Assembly (NCBI RefSeq): GCF_030269925.1
Contig: NC_085107.1
Location: 7,378,001-7,442,000, forward strand
Length of the DNA: 64,000 nucleotides
Source of the DNA: Bombyx mori
Lineage: Eukaryota > Arthropoda > Insecta > Lepidoptera > Bombycidae
Direction of reading: 5' to 3'
The position numbers were made by a program, and so were the translations under genes. Below are positions 55,620 through 64,000 of this stretch, piece after piece. The notes under the pieces were generated by a model, which had not been told where the DNA came from, ran no database searches, and saw only the letters and a program-made list of their open reading frames with translations. Position 1 is the first letter of the stretch. Every line of letters begins with the position of its first letter.

Positions 55620-57125
55620 TGAATAGACGATGGAACTTGAATTGATTCGCCCCTACCCCGCGACTTGTCCTCCGACCGCGTCCGACAATTTCGCTGTAGC
55701 GATCGACTTTTTTCAATTCATCAACTTGGAGCCGCCGCCTCCACTGCACAAAACTTCATCGCCGTTGTGCAAAAATACGCCGACGTATACGCGTCATTAA
55801 ATACGTACGTCCTCCCCTCACTCCGCCGGTTATCAATGGCATACAACAGTAGAATGAGAGTCCTATCCGTAACGATAAGATTTTTTAACTGTGACGTGAT
55901 CGTCGACAAATGAACGTGATCAGGTTTGTGATTTTTTGCGTGACCATCGAATTGACATCTTTTTAGTGCAGAAGACTGTACTTAAACCCGCGGGTCGCGA
56001 CCCTAAAATCGCGAACTATAACATAGTTACGAACAAAAGCGTCACTGCTCGTAGTGGTGGTATCGTCATCCCGCTCGATCCCCCCGCGCTCGCCAACATC
56101 GAGGCATCAGTACATTTGCCGAATCGCACTGCGGGACACGCACAGATCATTATCGCGTGTTTATCTTCTACCTGATAAGATCATTTTAACCAGCAATATC
56201 GATGCGCTGCTCGGCATCGGAAGCTCTGTCATTCTGGCGGACGAGATGCCAGATGGTTTAATTTCTTAGAAGGACTCGCATTCTCCATACGGTCTTACTA
56301 CCGCTTAGCTCGTACTCTCAAATCGGGTACAATAGTAACTATGCCCCTCACGCGTAGGCCACTCAGGCCGACTCGCGCCGTTTGATGATGACGAAAAAGA
56401 GCTGCTGGCCGATACATTGCAAGCCCAGTGCACGCCCAGCACTCAATCCGCGGATCCTGTTTATTTAGAATTAATAGACAGAGAGGTTGAACGCAGAGCC
56501 TCCTTACCACCCCCGGACGCGTTATCACCCGTCATACCGATGGAAGTTAAAGATTTGATCAAATATCTACGTCCTCGCAAAGCTCCAGGTTCCGACCGTA
56601 TATCTAACAGTGTTATTAAACTTCTACCTGCCCAGCTCATCGTGACGCTAGCATCTATTTTCAATGCCGCTATGATGAATTGTATCTTTCCCGCGGTGTG
56701 GAAAGAAGCGGACGTTATCTGCATATATAAACCGGGTAAATCAAAAAATCATTGATAAACAATTCGTATTCGGCGCAAATCCGTGCCGCGTTTATTCTTG
56801 GCAGACCCTACCCCATGATCTGAAAGCGGAGTAAAATGTCGGAACAAGGTGACGCTTTACAAAGCTTGCATAATGCCCGTCATGACTTACGCGAGTGTGG
56901 TGTTCGCTCACGCGGCCCGCACACACATACCTATACACACCCTCAAATCCCTACAATCCCGCTTTTGCAGGTTATCTGTCGGAACTCCATGCTTCGTTAG
57001 GAACGTTTCCCTACACGATGACCTGGACCTCGAATCAATCCGGAAACACATGAAGTCAGCGTCAGAAATTGAAATAATCACTAAAAATAAAATTAGAAGA
57101 CAAAATGACATTTATTTGAATTAAT
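55620..57125 (+). pseudogene. Non-LTR retrotransposon (jockey-like LINE), decayed
   Basis: Pieces in several frames follow LINE order. First is an ORF1-like end, then an APE endonuclease-like stretch (DHRIDIFLVQKTVLKP at about 55940, SSVILADEMPD at 56225). Next is the reverse transcriptase N-terminal part (PRKAPGSDRISNSVIKLLP at about 56570, CIFPAVWKEADVI). After a jump at about 56757 comes the C-terminal region (CIMPVMTYASVVFAHAARTH at 56868). The catalytic RT core lies in the missing part. Stops and frame changes show it is dead. Confidence 0.8.
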
Positions 57126-58164
57126 TTTATATAATATAATAATATATTGTACATGTCGGCGATAAGCGAGTATTTTCACACTTAAGATCCATTACAACAA
57201 AAATACAACACAATTTTATGACACGTTTCATAACGTGAACACTACTCTAAAAGCACTGCCTTAATTTTACATAGTCAGCCATTTTATTTGTTTTGATAGA
57301 TAAATCAACTGCAACTTCTTTTATCAATACAATTGAATTGAATTACCTACTACGAAACGATTAATTAAGTGTAGCTTAATATTGAAAAGAAATATTTAAG
57401 TAAACTCTAACAATAACTCCCAAGTTATTTATTCTACATAAATTACTTTTTAATAAACAAACATTAACATTATTGGTGGGAACAAACTTAATTCAAAGAT
57501 ATTTATACCAGGGAGGGGAGTATCACCAAAGAGTGATCAGAAAGAGCGGCAGACCGAGGCTAGGTAATTTTGATATGAGTAGTAGACGTACGTACCTGCC
57601 AACTCGGCTTCTTGTAGGCTGCAGTGTCTTGGAAACGTGACTAGCGGACGACACTTAATGGCGGCGGTTAGCTTGACGGCTGGAGAGCTCTCCTCTAAAT
57701 TAGTTGTTTTCACTAAAACAGGTATGACACTCGCGCAACGACGAGGATGATCGTCCGTAGTAGTTCGTAAGAAAAAATTAACACAAGTCCAAAATATTGA
57801 GACGTAAAAAGCGGCGGGTGCGCGTAAACGCGCGCGATGCGGTCGGCGAGAGTCTTTTCGAGTAACTGGTCATGCGATAGGTTCGATGACCGCTCGTGAG
57901 TTGACAAGTATTAGATCTACCCTCATAAAAAAAGAACCAATTATACATTCTGATAGATGGCGCCACCGTCATTATTTGCTACAACAACTACAATATTTTT
58001 TGAAAGTAATCATTAATTCATGTTAACAGGTTTTGTTATTAAAATTTATGCTTATTAATATTTGAGTATTTTGACAGCTGTATGAGTTTTTAAACAATAA
58101 ATTAAGATTATTTTAAACGTTTTCGCATATTTTTTGCCTTCGTAATGCTAGCAAAGTCGAGGCG
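57126..58164. other. Gene-free interval between two LINE copies, with a CpG-rich block
   Basis: 57520-57910 is CpG-rich (GCGGCGGGTGCGCGTAAACG, CGCGCGATGCGGTCGGCGAG) between AT-rich flanks. A minus-strand frame (57907-57713) reads NLSHDQLLEKTLADRIARVY then a hydrophobic stretch. I cannot assign it; it might be a real first exon or promoter, or more retroelement. Confidence 0.4.
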
Positions 58165-59900
58165 TCGAGGTGAAGCTTCACCGAACGTGTAAGCCAAACT
58201 CATAAGGCTCAGCCTGGGAGACTTTTCAGCATTTGCCCTAGCAAGACCAGTGCTACGCTGACTGTACCACTGGATGTAAATCGCGACCTACAAAGAAGAT
58301 TCGGCGAGAAACTCAGTGGGCTGCGTCTGTGGGTTAATTTTCACGACAAATCCTTTGTCACATTCGATGGGCTCGACGATAACGGTAACGGGAGCTTGGA
58401 ATACCTAAAATCACCGATAGTAGATCGGTAGGAACCGAATTGACGTGCTTACAGCGACGGTGAATGTTTACAGTTTGGTCGTCTGGATCGGGTATATACA
58501 GGTAGTTTCCGGCGGCCACGATTAGGGGGTTGCGGTGCCGCGCCGCTTTTCCGAAGAAACGTACGCTGTCTTCAGATTCTTAAGGATTGAATTAAGTTCT
58601 ATGTCGTCTACATTCCTCACGTATCACGTTGCTCCGACAGCTATCCTGTAAAAATGGGATTAAATGACATGTAAGGTATTTATGAGAGTGCGGGCCGCGT
58701 GAGCGAACACTACGCTTGCATAAGTCATGAACGGACGAATGCAAGTTTTGTAGAGTTTCACCTTATTTCGAAGGGACAATATACTTAGCTTGTAAATCAT
58801 CGGGCAAAGTCATCCGAGTAGGAACGAGGTTCGGTCGTGTACCTTCTTTATGTGGGGACGGGGAATGTTATCTCTTTGTCGAGGGTGATGCTTAGTCTTC
58901 AAGGCCCATGGTATGGGCTGGCCGAAGAAGGGGATGTGGCGAAAAATACTATCATGCTTAATACAGTGTAGAAATTCTAAGTAGATAGTATCGGGAGGGT
59001 GACCTCTTTTGAAGAGCACGGCGCTACTTTTTGTGGGGCTGATGTCGATGGGTCATTTTTGGAACTACTGTCCCATTTGACGACTTCCCTCTACACGAGT
59101 ATTAAATTTCAGTATTATCGGCGAATAGAAGGTCTCCGGCGATCGGGCAATACCGTTAATATACAAACTTAATAATTAGGGGGACAGAGCGGAGCCTTGC
59201 GGGATTCTGGCTATTATTTAACGAGAGCTTCCTCTGCTCGTTACCGAAACGAACGGTTCGAGAAGAAGTCTCGTATGATGAGCACGACGCCATCTGACAC
59301 GCTCATGTTATGTAGTTTGTAAATCAAACCGTTGTGCCAGACTTTATCGAAATCCTTCGTGAGATGGATGAAGAGGGTTCCTGTGAGGACGGGTCTGCGT
59401 TTATTAAGCTCTACTAAGATGTACTCCGTAAGGCGGTGCACTTGTTGGACGCACGAGTATCCGGCGCGGAATCCATGTTGCTTGTCGACTAGTGTGCCTT
59501 TTAAGGTGACAAAGTTCTAAAGGCGTTTAGGAAGGAGGAGTTCGCAAAATTTACCTATCGCTGGGAGTAAGTTAATCGGACTGTAGCTTGCGGGTTCGTT
59601 TTTTAGTTTACCCGGCTTATGTATGCCGATAACGTCCGCTTCTTTCCACGGCACGGGAAAGATGCAGTTTGCCACAACAGCATTTAATATAGGGGTTCAA
59701 CATAACTATCAGTTGGTTTGGTAATTTTCTTAATAAGAGGTTACAGATACTGTCGGAGCAGGGGGCTTTCCGTGGCTGTAAGTTTGCTTACACAGCTTCG
59801 GTAGTGATAATGGGGGTGGTAACGCATCCAAGAGTGAGATTTAACATCCCGCTATAGACGACGCATCCGAATTCGGCTTGACTCCGTGGGACTCCCGGGG
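58165..59900 (-). pseudogene. Second copy of the same LINE, antisense, with its 3' end
   Basis: Read on the minus strand from about 59900. An RT segment HLTKDFDKVWHNGLIYKL (59241-59441 region) is followed by a thumb/C-terminal part. The block at 58680-58760 is the counterpart of the VMTYASVVFAHAART region of the 55.6 kb copy. Further 3', 58165-58580 encodes a damaged tail (KAARHRNPLIVAAGNY-like) and the 3' UTR with GAGAAACTCAGTGGGCTG. Many frame breaks; non-functional. Confidence 0.75.
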
Positions 59901-60419
59901 AACAGATAAGATGCTGTGGAAGCAATCCTCCGCATTGATTTCTCTGAATGGCCTTCCTATTGGGGAAGATAAATGGTTCGTCACGGTTGAATCCGAGTTA
60001 CAGAAGTGGATTAGTGGGCGGCTTCGGCCAAGCTGGTGCTCAATTTATGTTTTCTCATCAAAACAGTGTCTACTAAATATTAAATATAATAAAATAACAG
60101 TTCATGTTACTAATGACAAATAAATATCAACATAAAATAAAATAAGCTAAGATCATGATTAATTATTTTCAATAATGGCGGTTAGCGCCCATTTATACGT
60201 TTAGAAAGAGAGTGAATATAACGAGCATCTTGGTGTATTGCAACAAGAAATAAATTTTATTCTGAACGAAAAAGTTAAGTTACCTCAGAGCTCTGAAGCG
60301 CCACTTAATTTCCATCAACTATCACTATAGCACTGTTCAAACTTTACCTTCAGCGCGGGGGAAACTGACTCTATTGATATAGTAGGAATTGTTTGAGTTA
60401 ATCCCATCGTATCTTTTTT

Positions 60420-60790
60420 GACTATCGCACTACAGGCATCCGTGGTAGATTATAGCTCACAATAGAATCCTCCTCCTCGAATCGTGTTCCTCATGTCTGA
60501 GGGTCGTGACCACCATCACCCATGAGCTTCAATCTTAAGATGTTTTTCCACTTTCCCCTGTCCACGGCGTCATGCAGCGCGCTGTACACTGTACTGTCCA
60601 AAGTGGTGCGGATCTGATCGGACCAACAAGTCGGGCAGCGGCCTCTAGATCCGTTGCCTTTAACTTTCCCTGTGATCATAAGTTTTTCCACAATAGAATA
60701 GATGGAGTGAAATAAAACCATCTTCCCCACACTTTGTTGCTTGAGAGCGATGACATGTCTTATTACAAACACGATTTGCAAAAAGTCTTG
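60420..60790 (-). pseudogene. RTE-like LINE, C-terminal fragment and 3' UTR
   Basis: The minus strand encodes IVEKLMITGKVKGNGSRGRC, then WSDQIRTTLDSTVYSALHDA and WKNILRLK, ending at GDGGHDPQT. The 3' UTR follows with GTCTGAGGGTCGTGACCACC on the plus strand. The RGR...W-S-D-Q-I motif is intact apart from Cys for Arg before Trp. Confidence 0.75.
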
Positions 60791-60902
60791 AACGTTGATA
60801 AGCCTCTCCTATTATGTTATTGCTGTCAGACAGTGACCCAATAATCCCCAAGAAAGACATAAAACTTACTACTATTAACAATAATTTTATTGTAGGAGTC
60901 AT

Positions 60903-61311
60903 GATATGGACTTAAATAGCAACGGTATTGCTTAGCGTTTCTTCCACTTATCAAACAGAAAATCATGGCTGTTTCCCACTGAAAATAGGCTAAATGGTAA
61001 CGTTTAATATGCAAAATCATAACTATCTATGTATTAATAAACAATAATCGAAATCAATCAACTGTTTTTAGTAAAATGAACTTTTTGAATCAAATGATAA
61101 TACTAGTAAACTGCAACCAAAGTTAGTACAAAAGTAAAAAATCCAATTTATTGTAAATACAGTTGTAATTATATTTCTGATATTTTTATCGTTCATCTAG
61201 TAATTAAAATTTTAAAAATAATAACAAAAACATCGTAAAAAGCGTAATAACAAGACATACCTAATAAACATATCATATCATAATAACAATAATCTAGCGC
61301 ATTTATATGTA
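60903..61311. other. Gene-free stretch
   Basis: AT-rich, nothing recognised apart from a minus-strand TATTTAA motif at about 60912-60918, upstream of a small open frame with a signal-peptide-like start. Confidence 0.45.
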
Positions 61312-61739
61312 CTAGCGGCCCGCTCCGGCTCCGCTCGGGTCTTTAACAATAAATTTCAACGATATTTGAAGTTGTTTTATTTTTAAAAATAAAAGAATAC
61401 TCATTACGACAACCATAGTAGTTAGACATATCCTGTCGCAACACTTTTTGCAAATAATAATGTGTTCTACAAAGTCGTAGTACGTTATTTTATTCTGTCA
61501 TCAATCGTTTTCGCAGGGCACGCAATATAAAGAATATTTTAGCTAATTTTTTACACCTTGGGTTACATTATTGGAGTTTTAGTAAAGAATCCAATTTTTT
61601 TTTTTAAATTATTGCCTATGTCTCTCGGGAATAGTGTAGCTTCCAAACAGTGACAGAATTTTTCAAATCGGTTCAGTAGTTTCGGAGCCTATTCAATACA
61701 AACAAACAAATCTTTCCTCTTTATAATATTAAGTATAGA
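61312..61739 (-). mobile_element. Helitron of the H3 type just upstream of the P450 exon
   Basis: Left edge CTAGCGGCCCGCTCCGGC (A before it), right edge ATAATATTAAGTATAGA. It shares the tail segment with the 45707 copy (TCAAATCGGTTCAGTAGTTT) but is about 430 bp. It ends 188 bp before the P450 start codon, so it may sit within or beside that gene's promoter. Confidence 0.75.
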
Positions 61740-61926
61740 AAAAGAAAAACAAAAGGTCGCATGACGGAAAAACATTAATAAACATGAAACGAGGACTTAA
61801 AAGATCGCATATTAATTGTTTTTTTTTGCATTTGAATTTAAGTTTTGTCTCGATTAACTCATATCGTTTGTTACAGTTGTTCATCTACATTTCTGAAGAC
61901 ACAACTATTGACGATTGCTTTTCGCA

Positions 61927-62017
61927 ATGCTGCCAGTGCTTGTTTGCATAATAGTTATCGTATTAATCTGTTGTAATGTCATCAGAAGTGTAATCAAACC
62001 CGAGAAATTTCCTCCAG
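61927..62017 (+). CDS. First coding exon of a cytochrome P450 (partial gene)
   Basis: The ATG at 61927 opens 30 codons plus one base, ending CCTCCAG|GTTTGT at a good donor site. The peptide starts MLPVLVCIIVIVLICC, a hydrophobic N-terminal membrane anchor. It continues to KPEKFPPG, matching the P450 signature in which a basic stretch leads into the proline-rich hinge PPGP that follows the anchor of microsomal P450s. The spacing (about 30 residues from Met to PPG) and an intron inside that hinge fit insect mitochondrial-clan-excluded CYP2-clan genes such as the CYP303/304/305 group, but I cannot name the member. The remaining exons would lie to the right; I found none within the last 2 kb. Alternative: a chance ORF with a PPG motif. 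Confidence 0.6.
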
Positions 62018-62906
62018 GTTTGTAAATTTACTTTCATCATAGTAGTAAAAAAAGGAAATAAGTTGCGGATGGATATGCTCTAATTGTAGGAGCGCTTGTT
62101 TAAAGGCTCAGTTTTTAAAATTCTCTTACTGCTTTGATGTTTATTCATAATTTTGACAAACTAACAAATCATTAAAAATTATAGTCGTGTTATAGTATTC
62201 CATACTACTAAGGCTGTCTTTCTAATCATTAAAAGAATAAGCAGTAGCAAATACATTATAATGCACACTCTGGCCACTAATACTGTTAAAATAAAAAACA
62301 AAATTTTTAAATTTAAATTAGGAACCTGTCATTCGCTTAGTAAAATGTGAATTCATCGCGATAGTATTTTATCTGATATTAAAATGGAGTAAACCGAAAT
62401 GCTGAGATAGCATTTCAGAAAATAGATACCGAGCTAAAAGTATTTTTTAAGCCCTCTATCCGCTTGGTATTACGGAGTCGTTTTTGTACTGAGCTATTTA
62501 TTAATAGGGAAAGATCAAATGCTTACCAAATTTTCTACTGAGCCTGTAATGCCGAGGACCATAGATATGAATTGAAACAAATAAAAATATAAAAGCTTTA
62601 ATTGAAATTAAATATTGAGTACCTATTCAGGCTTCGCTATTTCATTAGTTCTAGTACCAGGTTTTCAAGTGGAAATACTCCTGTCGAAGCTCTCTGGTGT
62701 CACTAATAAATGAAAAGTTTACGCTCAATTCCATATTAAGTGTCGCTCGTTCAACGGGCTCGGCTTTGAAATGTTCTTGAACGAGGAATAAATTTCTTAA
62801 ATTTTTGCTTTATAATGGACATATGGACTTAGGAATGTCTGATTATTAGTGATTACTGGAGATCAAGGACGTAAAAACGTCGATGCCGTCGCGCTCTTAT
62901 CGTGTT
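62018..62906. other. Predicted P450 intron 1 (left part)
   Basis: AT-rich DNA after the GTTTGT donor; no further P450 exon or repeat seen before the Bm1 at 62907. Confidence 0.4.
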
Positions 62907-63348
62907 ATTTTTTTTTTGTTGCTTAGGTGGGTGGACGCGTTCACAGCCCACCTGGTGTTAAGTGGTTACTGAAGCCCATAGACATCTGCAACGTAAATGA
63001 GCCACCCACCTTGAGATATAAGTTCTAAGGTCTCAGTATAGTTACAACGGCTGCCCCACCCTTCAAATCGAAACGCATTACTGCTTCACGGCGGAATTAG
63101 GCAGGGCGGTGGTACCTACCCGTGCGGACTCACAAGAGGTCCTACCACTAGTAATTAAGCAAATTATAATTCTGCGGGTTTGATTTTTATTACACGATGT
63201 TATTCCTTCACCGTGGAAGTCAATCGTGAACTTTTGTTATGTACGTATTTCATTAGAAAAATTGGTACCCGCCTGCGGGATTCGAACACCGGTGCATCGC
63301 TGGATACGTATGCACCGGACGTCTTATCTTTTAGGCCACGACGACTTC
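62907..63348 (-). mobile_element. Bm1 SINE, full length, intron of the P450 gene
   Basis: Antisense copy with T-rich tail at 62907-62919 and head ending GGCCACGACGACTTC at 63348. It lies about 890 bp downstream of the predicted P450 exon 1. Confidence 0.9.
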
Positions 63349-63632
63349 AGAGTTAAATAATAATATTTATATTTATGTTATGTTCAATATTTATATGTGT
63401 CCTCTTATATGGAAACGCACAAATGTATCGCGACGGCAATTACTGTAACCATTCTTGACTAGGCAAATTAGGCTAAGCAATAACTGAACGTATTATCTAT
63501 TTAGAAGTCCTAGTTTAACTCTAATATCAGTTTAACATATATTACTTATATCAGTAGCAGATGTACTTAGCAGTTGAAAAATCCGTGAAATTGATTGACG
63601 TTCTTGATTTTCAATTACTGATATTGTAATTA

Positions 63633-64000
63633 CTAGAGGTCCCGCAGTAGTCGAAATTCGACTATAATTAATTGAAATTGTATGTTTGTACACTATTATG
63701 ATTGTATTTTATACTTCTATAATCACAAACTTCGCCAAGGCTACACTATAAAAAAATATTAATAAAGACAAACAATATTTAATCTATTCTCAATTTGACC
63801 ACAGACGTCAAGAACAAAAGTTTGACAATAAATAGTATGCATGCGTGTGTGCGTCAAATACATGGTATGTAGTGTGTGTAATGTTTTCTTTATTGATTTA
63901 ATGTATCTTATATGCCTAATTTAAAAAAAAATTAGCATTGTGCACTTCTTCTCTATATTCTCTATAAATGTGGAAAATTTCATACTCCTCCGTCCGCGCA
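63633..64000 (-). mobile_element. Non-autonomous Helitron H1, cut by the window end
   Basis: Begins CTAGAGGTCCCGCAGTAGTC with A before it, has the hairpin, and follows the same internal sequence up to the last base of the window (CCTCCGTCCGCGCA). The remaining roughly 50 bp of the 5' end lies outside. Confidence 0.85.

Noticed and set aside
1..64000. CRISPR arrays, bacterial operons or prophage
   Set aside because: No regularly spaced direct repeats or bacterial gene packing; the window is animal nuclear DNA.

Overview
This is a 64 kb piece of an animal nuclear genome, almost certainly a silkworm (Bombyx). The main reason is about a dozen copies of a tRNA-derived SINE with the sequence of Bm1, the classic B. 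mori SINE. The AT-rich background, the dense SINE/LINE/Helitron load and the short exons in long introns all fit a lepidopteran chromosome. There is no bacterial-type gene organisation.

Only one complete cellular gene is present. A glycerol kinase gene lies on the minus strand (50763 down to 39814) in eight exons. I could define every exon edge by GT/AG signals and reading phase. The spliced CDS is 1545 nt and encodes 514 aa, with all the family's substrate- and ATP-binding motifs. Its introns are full of mobile DNA: Helitrons, Bm1, another tRNA-derived SINE and LINE tails. At the right edge, 61927-62017 (+) looks like the first coding exon of a microsomal cytochrome P450 whose remaining exons lie beyond the window.

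The left 37 kb holds no convincing cellular gene. It is low-complexity or unique AT-rich DNA broken up by (i) Bm1 SINEs, (ii) non-autonomous Helitrons with A|T insertion sites, 5'-TC and 3'-CTAG ends, (iii) 5'-truncated LINE 3' ends, and (iv) a mariner relic. It also holds a U1 snRNA-like relic and one 1.9 kb element (7317-9209) with 32-bp terminal inverted repeats. That element is flanked by TA and carries a decayed gene related to an arthropod-specific protein family. It is the best candidate for something undescribed. A damaged LINE (55.6-57.1 kb, +) and a second copy (58.2-59.9 kb, -) of the same family fill much of the right end. Their 3' ends explain many of the short repeats scattered elsewhere.

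Method limits: all calls come from reading the sequence and from remembered family motifs. No alignment or database search was run, so repeat boundaries are approximate (about 5-30 bp) unless terminal bases are given.
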